Origin: Moraxella nonliquefaciens
Lineage (GTDB): Bacteria > Pseudomonadota > Gammaproteobacteria > Pseudomonadales > Moraxellaceae
Assembly (NCBI RefSeq): GCF_001679005.1
Contig: NZ_LXTW01000012.1
Location: 329,116-393,115 of the forward strand
Length of the DNA stretch: 64,000 nucleotides
Reading direction: 5' to 3'
In this document: in pieces, positions 26,298-34,119 of the stretch
Layout of the letters: each line of letters begins with the position of its first letter
How positions within the stretch are numbered: the stretch's first letter is position 1
Position numbers and translations under genes: made by a program
Notes under the pieces: model-generated
What the model was told of the DNA's origin: nothing
Database searches by the model: none
Seen by the model: the letters and a program-made list of their open reading frames with translations, nothing else

Positions 26298-27782
26298 TCA
26301 ATCCTTCCATGCTGTTCTGTCTGCTTCGGTTTTAAGCTTAGGAAACAGGTCGGGGTCAAAGCTGATGTCTTTTAGGTCAACACCTGACTTGATTTGACGT
26401 TCATAGTCTTTTAGGACACGCAGTGCCACGGGCGATAGCCATACAATGGCGATAAGGTTAATAACTGCCATGATGCCCATCGTCAAGTCAGCAAAGTTCC
26501 AAACCGTTTTTAGGTCGGCAACAGACCCCACAAAGACCATGACAAGCAGGGCGATGCGTAGCCCCATCATGGCAGGCTTGGCGTTTTTTTGACCAGATAA
26601 AAACTCAATGTTGCTCTCGCCATAGCTATAATTGGCGATGATGGTGGTGAACGAAAAAAAGAAAATCGCCACCGCCACAAATACCACGCCAAATTGCCCC
26701 ACATATTGCGACAGAGCAAGCTGGGTAAGTTGAATGCCCGTCTGCTCAGAGTTTGGGTCAACCACACCAGATAAGATGATGATGGAGGCGGTAGCGGTAC
26801 AGATGACGATGGTATCCATAAACACCCCAAGCATTTGCATGAAACCTTGTACGGCAGGGTGATTGGGATAAGTCTGAGCGGTTGCAGCGGCGTTGGGAGC
26901 AGAACCCATGCCCGCTTCGTTGGAGAACAGACCACGTTTTATGCCATTAATCATGGCTGATGCAACGGTATAGCCTAAGACCCCACCTGCGGCCTGTTCA
27001 AATCCAAAGGCGGATTTGAAGATGATGGCAATGGCGGCAGGAAACTGGGTGATGTTGCTAATAATGATAAACAAAGCCAGCAAAACGTATAAAATCGCCA
27101 TGATTGGCACAATCTTACCTGCCACCTTAGCAACTGAACGCATGCCCCCAAAAACCACAGGAGCGACCAAAATCACTAAAAATAGCCCCGTTACCCAAGG
27201 GGGGATGTTAAAGGCTTCCAGACTTGCCTGAGCGATGGTATTGGCTTGCACACCATTAAAGGCAAGTCCAAAGGCAATGAGCAGGCACACCGAAAAGATG
27301 ATGGCAAGCCAGCGTTGCCCCAACCCTGCTTGAATATAGTAGGCAGGGCCACCACGAAAGACGTTGTCAGTGTGGGGGACTTTATAAGCCTGAGCAAGAG
27401 CAGACTCAATAAAGCTTGTTGCCATCCCCAAAATGGCTGTAACCCACATCCAAAACACCGCCCCAGCACCCCCCAAATAAATGGCGATGGCAACCCCTGC
27501 AAGGTTACCTGTACCGACCCGTGCTGCCAACGACGTCATTAGGGCTTCGTAGGAACTGATACCGCCCAAGCGACCGCCTTGCCCTGATACTCTAAGAAGT
27601 TTCCATAAATGTCCAAAATAGCGAAATTGAGCAAAGCCTGTGGCAATGGTAAAATAAATGCCTCCACCAACCAACAAAAACACAATAAGACCATACCAAG
27701 GATTGCCCACTATTAGCCAATCGCCATTGCCCCAAATAAGGCTTACGCCCCAATTGATGAGACTGTTAAACCATTCAAACAT
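26298..27782 (-). CDS. Alanine/glycine:cation symporter (AGCS family)
   Basis: This inner-membrane Na+-coupled amino-acid importer has 494 residues from ATG 27782, preferred over GTG 27788 because CGGAG lies six bases before it. About ten to eleven hydrophobic helices are present. Family signatures include TSLAARVGTGNLAGVAIAIY (a Na:Ala symporter pattern), KRGLFSNEAGMGSAPNAAAT and FFSFTTIIANYSYGE. The substrate is probably alanine or glycine from family membership, not shown directly. A consensus-like promoter and a hairpin with a T run lie just upstream. Confidence 0.93.
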   Translation of the reverse strand: MFEWFNSLINWGVSLIWGNGDWLIVGNPWYGLIVFLLVGGGIYFTIATGFAQFRYFGHLWKLLRVSGQGGRLGGISSYEALMTSLAARVGTGNLAGVAIAIYLGGAGAVFWMWVTAILGMATSFIESALAQAYKVPHTDNVFRGGPAYYIQAGLGQRWLAIIFSVCLLIAFGLAFNGVQANTIAQASLEAFNIPPWVTGLFLVILVAPVVFGGMRSVAKVAGKIVPIMAILYVLLALFIIISNITQFPAAIAIIFKSAFGFEQAAGGVLGYTVASAMINGIKRGLFSNEAGMGSAPNAAATAQTYPNHPAVQGFMQMLGVFMDTIVICTATASIIILSGVVDPNSEQTGIQLTQLALSQYVGQFGVVFVAVAIFFFSFTTIIANYSYGESNIEFLSGQKNAKPAMMGLRIALLVMVFVGSVADLKTVWNFADLTMGIMAVINLIAIVWLSPVALRVLKDYERQIKSGVDLKDISFDPDLFPKLKTEADRTAWKD

Positions 27783-27802
27783 AGCCACTCCGTTTAGTTC
27801 AC

Positions 27803-27829
27803 AAAAAAAGCAAGGATTGACCTTGCTTT
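27803..27829 (-). terminator. Terminator-like hairpin in the leader of the symporter gene
   Basis: In the leftward RNA, the arms AAAGCAAGG and CCTTGCTTT enclose TCAAT and run into seven U, about 20 bases before the start codon. It resembles an intrinsic terminator placed inside the 5' leader. It could be an attenuator, or it could block transcription arriving from the right. Confidence 0.5.
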
Positions 27830-27841
27830 GGTAAAGATGTT

Positions 27842-27870
27842 ATTATAAAAAAAATTGTCAATGATTACAA
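27842..27870 (-). promoter_or_regulatory. Probable promoter of the symporter gene
   Basis: Leftward, TTGTAA (27865-27870) and a perfect TATAAT (27842-27847) are separated by 17 bases. The predicted start, near 27835, places the leader hairpin at the very 5' end of the message. Confidence 0.55.
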
Positions 27871-28008
27871 GCGTTACAATGATGGCACCATCATGTTGGC
27901 GTGGATGAGATTGATAAAATAGCGACATATAAATTAGGCTTGCTTTTTGACAAAATTTTATGCAAACTAATAGACTTTTTAGACTTTTAAACAATAAAAG
28001 GAATGTTT

Positions 28009-28623
28009 ATGAAAGCCTTACTGGTTGTGGATATACAAAACGGCTTTATTGATGGTAATTTGGCAGTGGCAAACAGCCATACAATCATCCCCATAATTAA
28101 CCGTCTAATCGCCCATTTTGATACCGTCATTTTGACCCAAGATTATCACCCTGCCACGCACATCTCATTTTATCAAAACCATGTCGGCAAAGAGGCATTT
28201 GATACGATACAGTTACCTTATGGCACGCAGGTGCTATGGCCTGCCCACTGTGTGCAAGGCACACCTGATGCGAACTTTCATGATGATTTAAAGGCTGACA
28301 AAGCCCAATTAATCATCCGTAAAGGTTATCATCAGCACATAGACAGTTATTCAGCGTTCATGGAGGCAGATAGGACAACCAAAACAGGGCTGGCAGGCTA
28401 TTTGCATGAACGTGGCGTAAGTGATGTGTATGTGGTTGGTATTGCCACTGATTTTTGTGTGGCATGGACAGCGATGGATGCGGTGGCATTTGGATTTGGG
28501 TGTACGGTCATTACTGATGCAACCGCCCCAATTGACATGAATGGTTCATTAGATAAGGCCATGGCAGACATGACAGCAGTTGGGGTAGCGTTTATTGATT
28601 CAAAAGATATTATAAATCAATGA
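28009..28623 (+). CDS. pncA: Nicotinamidase (isochorismatase fold)
   Basis: PncA hydrolyses nicotinamide to nicotinate for NAD salvage. ATG 28009 is preferred over 28003 because AAAAGG lies seven bases upstream. The 204-residue protein has the catalytic triad Asp8 (LLVVDIQNGF), Lys105 (IIRKGYH) and Cys150 (GIATDFCVAWT), and the metal ligands Asp45, His47 and His51 in TQDYHPATH. It stands alone between the symporter gene and tRNA-Leu. Confidence 0.93.
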   Translation: MKALLVVDIQNGFIDGNLAVANSHTIIPIINRLIAHFDTVILTQDYHPATHISFYQNHVGKEAFDTIQLPYGTQVLWPAHCVQGTPDANFHDDLKADKAQLIIRKGYHQHIDSYSAFMEADRTTKTGLAGYLHERGVSDVYVVGIATDFCVAWTAMDAVAFGFGCTVITDATAPIDMNGSLDKAMADMTAVGVAFIDSKDIINQ

Positions 28624-28658
28624 CTTATAAACTTTTTAAAACTTTTATTAAAAAGTGC

Positions 28659-28686
28659 TTGCCAAATTTTAAAAGGTGTATATAAT
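28659..28686 (+). promoter_or_regulatory. Promoter of tRNA-Leu
   Basis: TTGCCA (28659-28664) and TATAAT (28681-28686) are 16 bases apart, about 30 bases before the mature tRNA 5' end. Confidence 0.75.
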
Positions 28687-28717
28687 ATGCCACATCAAGA
28701 CGAAAGTTGATGAATCT

Positions 28718-28802
28718 GGGGTCGTGGCGAAATTGGTAGACGCACTGGATTTAGGTTCCAGCGGGGCGACCCGTGAGAGTTCGAGTCTCTCCGACCCCAC
28801 CA
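28718..28802 (+). tRNA. tRNA-Leu, anticodon UAG
   Basis: The acceptor stem GGGGTCG pairs with CGACCCC, followed by discriminator A and an encoded CCA. The anticodon arm is CTGGA-TTTAGGT-TCCAG, giving TAG and reading CUA-type leucine codons. The long variable arm (CGGGGCGACCCG region) marks a class II tRNA, and the T arm contains GTTCGAGTC. It has its own promoter and terminator. The total length of 85 bases is typical. Confidence 0.96.
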
Positions 28803-28810
28803 TATACAAA

Positions 28811-28835
28811 AACCTGCTGTTAAGGCGGGTTTTTT
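28811..28835 (+). terminator. Terminator after tRNA-Leu
   Basis: The arms AACCTGCT and GGCGGGTT pair over eight positions (two G-U) around GTTAA and are followed by T residues. Confidence 0.75.
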
Positions 28836-28944
28836 GCTATGTAAGTTTTAACATGTGATAAAATTAATTAAAATTTCAATAATCTCAATAATCTCAATGC
28901 CCATCAGCCAAGTTTATCCTTAGCCAATCTTTATCCAAAACACC

Positions 28945-30474
28945 ATGACCGTTCAAACCTTTAACCCTAAACATTCCAATGTAAATCCTAGCAAAGTTGG
29001 TTATCACCATAAAGCCAACCACAACCAAAACCGCACCATTGACCAAAGTGCCAATTTGCAAAATACCGCTCTTGTGCAAATTGACAAGCCAAATGATGGT
29101 TCAGATGATGCCATCAAAACGCCCAAAGTCGGCTTTGTGTCTTTGGGTTGCCCCAAGGCACTTGTGGATAGCGAGCGGATTATTACTGAGCTTACTCGTG
29201 AGGGCTATCAAGTCGCCAAGGATTATGATGGGGCAGATTTGGTAGTGGTGAATACCTGTGGCTTTATTGAATCTGCTGTTCAAGAAAGCCTTGATGCCAT
29301 TGGTGAGGCGATCACCAAAAACGGCAAAGTCATCGTAACAGGCTGTTTGGGTAAAGATGCCCAAAAAATTCGCACCATGCACCCTGCTGTATTGGCGGTA
29401 ACTGGGGCACATGCTTATGATGAGGTGGTCAAGGCAGTAACGCACCACGTACCAAAACCTGCCAAATCAAAGACTTATGACCCCAAGATTGACCTTATTA
29501 ATGATGCAGGCGTGAAATTAACCCCTGCTCATTATGCTTATCTTAAAATCAGCGAAGGCTGTAATCATCGCTGTACGTTTTGTATCATTCCGTCTTTGCG
29601 TGGGAATTTGGTGTCTCGTACCATTGACAGCGTGATGAATGAAGCGGTTGCCCTAAAAAAAGCAGGGGTTAAGGAGTTGCTTGTCATCAGTCAAGACACC
29701 TCCGCTTATGGCGTGGATTTAAAATATAAAATGGCGTTTTGGCAGGGCGAACCGATAAAGACCAAGTTTTTTGATATGTGCCAAGCCTTAGCACGCCTTG
29801 GCATTTGGGTGCGTTTACATTATGTATACCCTTATCCGCACGTGGATAACGTGGTGCAAATTATGGCAGACAGCATGAAAATCAGTGGTGGCAGGGGTGG
29901 GCTTTTGCCATATCTTGACATTCCGTTTCAGCATGCCAGCCCATCTGTATTAAAGGCGATGAAACGTCCTGCCATGAGTGAAAACACCCTAGAACGCCTT
30001 GCCATATGGCGACAGATTTGCCCTAATATCGTCATTCGTTCTACCTTTGTGGTGGGCTTTCCAGGTGAGACAGAAGAGGATTTTGAGTATCTTTTGAATT
30101 GGTTAAAACAAGCACGCCTTGACCGTGTGGGCTGTTTTACTTATTCACAGATTGACGGAGCGACCGCCAATGATTTACCCAATCCTGTGCCAGAGTCCAT
30201 CAAGCAAGCACGTTATGAGCGTTTTATGGCACTGGCACAACAAATCAGCAAAGAGAAACTTCAAGAAAAAGTCGGGCAAACTTTGGTGGTGTTGGTTGAT
30301 GAGATTGACTTTGATGAAAACATCGCCATTTGCCGTAGCTATGCCGATGCTCCTGAGATTGATGGTCATGTGTATGTGGATGATATTGATGAGACGGTAA
30401 AAGTGGGGCAATTTTTGACCGTAACCATCGATGAGGCCAGTGAATATGATTTGTTTGCCAGTTTTGTGGCATAA
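28945..30474 (+). CDS. rimO: Ribosomal protein S12 methylthiotransferase
   Basis: RimO is a radical-SAM enzyme that adds a methylthio group to an aspartate of ribosomal protein S12. The UPF0004 domain starts at PKVGFVSLGCPKALVDSERI, with Cys in VNTCGFIE and TGCLGKD. The radical-SAM cluster motif is CNHRCTFCIIPSLRG (CxxxCxxC), and the C-terminus is a TRAM domain (ISKEKLQEKVGQTLVVLVDE onward). SLGCPK separates it from MiaB. The 509 residues include about 60 polar N-terminal residues (HHKANHNQNR...) not typical of the family. The start at 28945 has no clear ribosome binding site, so translation may begin further in. Confidence 0.92.
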   Translation: MTVQTFNPKHSNVNPSKVGYHHKANHNQNRTIDQSANLQNTALVQIDKPNDGSDDAIKTPKVGFVSLGCPKALVDSERIITELTREGYQVAKDYDGADLVVVNTCGFIESAVQESLDAIGEAITKNGKVIVTGCLGKDAQKIRTMHPAVLAVTGAHAYDEVVKAVTHHVPKPAKSKTYDPKIDLINDAGVKLTPAHYAYLKISEGCNHRCTFCIIPSLRGNLVSRTIDSVMNEAVALKKAGVKELLVISQDTSAYGVDLKYKMAFWQGEPIKTKFFDMCQALARLGIWVRLHYVYPYPHVDNVVQIMADSMKISGGRGGLLPYLDIPFQHASPSVLKAMKRPAMSENTLERLAIWRQICPNIVIRSTFVVGFPGETEEDFEYLLNWLKQARLDRVGCFTYSQIDGATANDLPNPVPESIKQARYERFMALAQQISKEKLQEKVGQTLVVLVDEIDFDENIAICRSYADAPEIDGHVYVDDIDETVKVGQFLTVTIDEASEYDLFASFVA

Positions 30475-30702
30475 ATTAGACGATGACAAGGCAGGTTATT
30501 TTTGTGTTTTTATCCAAATTTTAAAATCCTTAATCTTATTGGGTAATTATTTGGTAAAATAATAACAACTTTATTAAAAAATCTGTAAGTTTTGTGAAAT
30601 TGAGTAATAAAGTGGACGTAAAATGTAGCTTGCTCTTGTGTGTGGGTGATTTTATGCTAAAATGGCGTCAAATTAAAGATTGATGATGAATTGACTTTAA
30701 TT

Positions 30703-30729
30703 TTGTTTAAATTGTTTAAATTGTTTAAT
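30703..30729 (+). repeat. Three tandem 9-bp repeats in a promoter region
   Basis: The unit TTGTTTAAA is repeated three times (30703-30711, 30712-30720 and 30721-30729; the last ends in T). They sit between a possible -35 TTGACT (30691-30696) and the start of the small secreted protein gene at 30751. Loss or gain of a unit would change promoter spacing by nine bases. Confidence 0.8.
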
Positions 30730-30750
30730 ATATCCCAATTGGAGTAAAAC

Positions 30751-31047
30751 ATGAAAAAAATCCTAGCATCTATTTTGGCACTGTCTTTGCTTGCCCCTGT
30801 TGCAGCTTTTGCAGATTACGAAGACATGATTGAGCGTCAGATTTATATGGATCCTAGCTATCAAGCCAATGTACAAAAAGCTGTAAAAATCTTGCAGGAT
30901 AGAGGCTATCGCATCAAAGACATCGAGCCTGGTGTGCATCTTGGACAAAAGATTTTGGACGTTGAAGCTTATAAAGACTTTCAAGAATATGACGTTTACC
31001 TAAGCTACCCTGACCTAAAAATTATCAGCGAACGCATTGATTGGTAA
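30751..31047 (+). CDS. Small secreted PepSY-like protein
   Basis: The 98-residue product starts with a clear signal peptide (MKKILASILALSLLAPVAAFA, cleavage after AFA) and so is probably periplasmic. The mature 77 residues (DYEDMIERQIYMDP... ending YPDLKIISERIDW) resemble a single small alpha/beta PepSY-like domain. The spacing GYRIKDIE...LDVEAY...YDVYLSYPDLKII suits that fold. ATG 30751 follows a TTGGAGTAA ribosome binding site. Function is unknown. The last 46 bases of the coding core recur about 250 bases downstream in a gene remnant. Confidence 0.8.
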   Translation: MKKILASILALSLLAPVAAFADYEDMIERQIYMDPSYQANVQKAVKILQDRGYRIKDIEPGVHLGQKILDVEAYKDFQEYDVYLSYPDLKIISERIDW

Positions 31048-31077
31048 TTAGCATCATTACAAATTAAGCAATCAATT

Positions 31078-31108
31078 AAAAAAGTAGGCTTCAATAGCCT
31101 ACTTTTTT
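31078..31108. terminator. Strong terminator after the small secreted protein gene
   Basis: The perfect 13-bp arms AAAAAAGTAGGCT and AGCCTACTTTTTT flank a five-base loop (TCAAT). T and A runs make it usable in both directions. Confidence 0.9.
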
Positions 31109-31192
31109 AGTCAGTATTTTTACTGTAATTACTATAATAAAAAATTACTGTAATCAAAAATTATATACAGCTAACAAAATTGAATTTTACCA

Positions 31193-31299
31193 CGGAAACT
31201 GTTCGCCCTGAGCTATTTTCCGTTATGGAAGGTATTTGGGAATACAAAATTTACCTAAGCTACCCTGACCTAAAAATTATCAGCGAACGCATTGACTGA
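31193..31299 (+). pseudogene. 3' remnant of a second copy of the small secreted protein gene
   Basis: Bases 31250-31295 are identical, 46 of 46, to 30995-31040 in the intact gene and are read in the same sense, ending LSYPDLKIISERID before a TGA. Upstream, the same open frame encodes ETVRPELFSVMEGIWEYKIY, which does not match the intact gene. There is no start with signal peptide. A separate terminator follows, so a complete paralogue probably once stood here. Confidence 0.7.
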
Positions 31300-31348
31300 T
31301 GAGCATCTGATTGATTGGTGGTCATTGATTGTCAATCACCACTACCAA

Positions 31349-31376
31349 AAGATTTGAATGGATTCAAGTCTTTTTT
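31349..31376 (+). terminator. Terminator downstream of the gene remnant
   Basis: AAGATTTGAAT pairs with ATTCAAGTCTT (one G-U, very tight loop) and is followed by six T. It now lies about 100 bases before pyrG. Confidence 0.65.
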
Positions 31377-31479
31377 GTTTTGACTGATTTGACAAAAATT
31401 TTGGGAATTTGCTGTTGCCCCCTATATTTTTTTAGTATTTTTTAGTAAAATTCTCTTTTACCAATAACTGATGAGTATC

Positions 31480-33114
31480 ATGACTAAATTTATTTTTGTA
31501 ACAGGTGGTGTGGTTTCTTCTTTGGGTAAGGGCATTGCCGCTGCCTCTTTGGCTTCTGTGCTTGAGGCTCGTGGTCTAAAAGTTACCATGACCAAAATGG
31601 ACCCTTATATCAACGTTGACCCTGGTACGATGAGTCCGTTTGAACATGGAGAGGTGTTCGTTACCGAAGATGGGGCAGAGACTGACCTTGATTTGGGCTA
31701 TTATGAGCGTTTTTTGAGGCATTCTAAAATGTCTCGTGCAAATAACTTCACATCAGGGCGTATTTATCAGACGGTACTTGCCAAAGAACGCCGTGGTGAT
31801 TATCTTGGCAAGACCGTGCAGGTTGTGCCACACATCACAGATGAAATTCAAAGTCGTATCTTAGCATCAGGCGAGGGTTATGATGTTGCCATGATTGAAA
31901 TTGGCGGTACGGTGGGCGACATTGAGAGTTTGCCCTTTATGGAGGCGGTGCGACAGCTGATGGTTAAACTTGGGCGTGAAAATACCATGCTCATGCACTT
32001 AACCTTACTGCCTTATATCTCATCTGCCAGCGAACTAAAAACCAAACCAACCCAGCATTCTGTCAAAGAGCTGTTGTCTATTGGCATTCAGCCTGATATT
32101 TTGGTATGTCGTACCGAACATGATGTAGACGATGACACCAAGCATAAGATTGCCATGTTCACGAACGTCTGTGAACGTGCGGTGGCGGTCTGTAAGGACG
32201 CTCGCAGTATTTATGAGATTCCACGCACTTTTTATGAACAAAATTTGGATGATTTGGTGTGTGAGCGTTTTGGTTTTAATCAACCCAAAGCCGATTTGTC
32301 TGATTGGGATAAAGTCATTGATGGATTATTTAACGCCCAAGGTGAGATTATCGTGGCGATGGTCGGTAAATACGTAGAATTGCCAGATGCCTATAAGTCG
32401 GTCAATGAAGCTTTGTTGCACGCAGGCATTCACAACAAAACTCGTGTCAAAATCCACTATATTGATGCTGAGAAATTACAAACCCAAGATGCTCTTATGG
32501 ATGAACTAAAAGCCTGTCATGCCATTTTAGTACCGGGGGGGTTTGGTGAGCGTGGCACACAAGGCAAAATCAAAGCAATCCGCCATGCCCGTGAAAATGG
32601 CGTGCCGTTTTTGGGTATTTGTTTGGGCATGCAGCTCGCTGTCATTGAATTTGCTCGCAACGTGCTGGGACTTGAAGCCAACTCTACTGAATTTGACCGA
32701 AAAACTGCCAACCCAATCATCGGACTGATTACCGAATGGTTTGATGAAAAAGGTGAATTACAAATTCGTTCAGATGACAGCGATTTGGGTGGTACGATGC
32801 GACTTGGCAAACAAGAGGCTCATTTGGTGGCAGACTCTCGCCTTGCCAAAATCTATGGAGCAGGCACCATTTTTGAGCGTCATCGCCATCGCTATGAGAT
32901 GAACAGTCGCTACATTGAGGCACTTGAAGCACAAGGGTTAAAAGTCTCAGGCTACTCTGCCAAACAAAATTTGGTGGAGACAGTGGAGCTTGACAATCAC
33001 CCTTTCTTTGTGGCGGTACAGTATCATCCAGAGTTCACAAGTTCACCTCGTGGCGGACATCCACTTTTTAACGCCTTTATTCATGCAGCAGTTGCATTGC
33101 AAAATGATAAATAA
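31480..33114 (+). CDS. pyrG: CTP synthase
   Basis: PyrG converts UTP to CTP with ATP and glutamine. ATG 31480 (MTKFIFVTGGVVSSLGKGI) is the family-like start; an ATG at 31471 adds only three residues. The 544-residue protein has the N-terminal synthetase domain with the P-loop region GGVVSSLGKG and MDPYINVDPGTMSPFEHGEV. The C-terminal glutamine amidotransferase has the oxyanion motif VPGGFGERG, nucleophile Cys in LGICLGMQLA, and the His/Glu pair in YHPEF. It heads the conserved pyrG-kdsA-eno-ftsB-ispD group, here interrupted after pyrG by a toxin-antitoxin module. Confidence 0.97.
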   Translation: MTKFIFVTGGVVSSLGKGIAAASLASVLEARGLKVTMTKMDPYINVDPGTMSPFEHGEVFVTEDGAETDLDLGYYERFLRHSKMSRANNFTSGRIYQTVLAKERRGDYLGKTVQVVPHITDEIQSRILASGEGYDVAMIEIGGTVGDIESLPFMEAVRQLMVKLGRENTMLMHLTLLPYISSASELKTKPTQHSVKELLSIGIQPDILVCRTEHDVDDDTKHKIAMFTNVCERAVAVCKDARSIYEIPRTFYEQNLDDLVCERFGFNQPKADLSDWDKVIDGLFNAQGEIIVAMVGKYVELPDAYKSVNEALLHAGIHNKTRVKIHYIDAEKLQTQDALMDELKACHAILVPGGFGERGTQGKIKAIRHARENGVPFLGICLGMQLAVIEFARNVLGLEANSTEFDRKTANPIIGLITEWFDEKGELQIRSDDSDLGGTMRLGKQEAHLVADSRLAKIYGAGTIFERHRHRYEMNSRYIEALEAQGLKVSGYSAKQNLVETVELDNHPFFVAVQYHPEFTSSPRGGHPLFNAFIHAAVALQNDK

Positions 33115-33127
33115 AGCATTACAATAA

Positions 33128-33158
33128 AATAAATGGGGCGGTTTTCGCCCTGTTTATT
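33128..33158 (+). terminator. Hairpin after pyrG, probable terminator
   Basis: GGGCG-GTTTT-CGCCC is extended by flanking AATAAA and TTTATT that can pair. The T tail is short, so termination may be partial. It separates pyrG from the toxin-antitoxin genes. Confidence 0.5.
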
Positions 33159-33184
33159 CATTAGGAAGATAAAAAGAGGATAAG

Positions 33185-33439
33185 ATGATTGAAATTGCCA
33201 TTCATGAGATACAGCCTAAGCACATAGAGCAAGCCATTTTGGGCGAAGAGTTGATTTTTATCAAAGACGGTCAAGCCTATAAAATGAATTTGACACCCGA
33301 AAATAAACTTGCCAAAAAATCACGCAAAGCAGGCAGTGCCAAAGGGCAAATTAAAATGGCAGATGATTTTGATGAGCCGTTGGATTGTTTTGTTGAATAT
33401 ATGCCAAATAAATTGCATGTTAATAATAAATACAGATAG
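33185..33439 (+). CDS. Antitoxin-like protein (DUF2281-type)
   Basis: The 84 residues begin with MIEIAIHEI and carry a central GEELIFIKDGQAYKMNL, then the C-terminal toxin-wrapping motif GQIKMADDFDEPLDCFVEYM, typical of DUF2281 antitoxins paired with PIN toxins. The ribosome binding site (GAGG) is good. No toxin gene of its own follows; the next gene is another antitoxin-like protein and only then a PIN toxin. It may be a second antitoxin for the same toxin or one left over from a lost pair. Confidence 0.75.
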   Translation: MIEIAIHEIQPKHIEQAILGEELIFIKDGQAYKMNLTPENKLAKKSRKAGSAKGQIKMADDFDEPLDCFVEYMPNKLHVNNKYR

Positions 33440-33448
33440 GAATAAATA

Positions 33449-33694
33449 ATGATTGAAATTATGATTAACCATGCTGAACAACAACAAATCGCCCATGCCT
33501 TAGAGCAAATATCATTGGGCGAAAAAGTGTTGTTATCAAGCAATGGCAAAAGTTTTGTGGTATTGCCTGCTAATGAGCCTGTCATGCCATATGAGCATAA
33601 CCCAAAGGCGACCATGAAAGAGGTGTTTAAAAACATTAAAATCCAACTACCGCCTGATTATAAATTTGACCGTGAAGAAGCAAACAGTCGCTAA
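33449..33694 (+). CDS. Antitoxin-like protein preceding a PIN toxin
   Basis: The 81 residues begin MIEIMINHAEQQQIAHALEQ and share the N-terminal layout (MIEI, then IxLGEKVLLSSNGKSF) with the preceding protein. The C-terminal part differs (MKEVFKNIKIQLPPDYKFDREE), as expected if it wraps a different toxin surface. It ends eight bases before the PIN-domain gene and is the most likely cognate antitoxin. Identification is by arrangement and weak resemblance. Confidence 0.7.
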   Translation: MIEIMINHAEQQQIAHALEQISLGEKVLLSSNGKSFVVLPANEPVMPYEHNPKATMKEVFKNIKIQLPPDYKFDREEANSR

Positions 33695-33702
33695 GGGTTT
33701 TT

Positions 33703-34119
33703 ATGAATAAATCATGCTTTTTTGATAGCAATATCTTGATTTATGCCATGAGCGATGATTATCCAAAAAATCAAATTGCCCAAGAATTGTTAAATACTCA
33801 TCACGTTGTAATTAGCACGCAGGTGATTAATGAATTTTGCAATGTGATGATTAAAAAGAGATATGTTGATTTTGATAAATTAACTTATATTATTTCTGCA
33901 TTTGCCAATGACTATGATATTTTAACAGTTGATACAAAATTGGCTATTCATGCTTTAAATATCAAAGCCAAATATCACTATTCCTATTGGGATAGTCTAA
34001 TGATTGCTTGTGCCTTGCAATCAAATACACCCATTTTATATTCCGAAGATATGCACCATAATCATATCATTGAAAACAAACTTACCATTATCAATCCATT
34101 TTATAAGGAAAACCCATGA
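33703..34119 (+). CDS. PIN-domain toxin (VapC-type ribonuclease)
   Basis: This is a predicted Mg2+-dependent RNase toxin. All four acidic active-site positions can be placed: Asp8 (CFFDSNIL), Glu44 (VINEFCNV), Asp97 (YSYWDSLMIACAL) and the Glu115/Asp116 pair (LYSEDMHHN). The 138 residues match the family. It follows two antitoxin-like genes. Its stop overlaps the kdsA start as ATGA, so translation of the essential kdsA is physically tied to the toxin message. This is unusual and suggests insertion upstream of kdsA without a new separating terminator. Confidence 0.9.
   Translation: MNKSCFFDSNILIYAMSDDYPKNQIAQELLNTHHVVISTQVINEFCNVMIKKRYVDFDKLTYIISAFANDYDILTVDTKLAIHALNIKAKYHYSYWDSLMIACALQSNTPILYSEDMHHNHIIENKLTIINPFYKENP

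Noticed and set aside
32535..32541. G7 tract in pyrG
   Set aside because: It encodes the conserved VPGGFG glutaminase motif, so codon constraint explains it.
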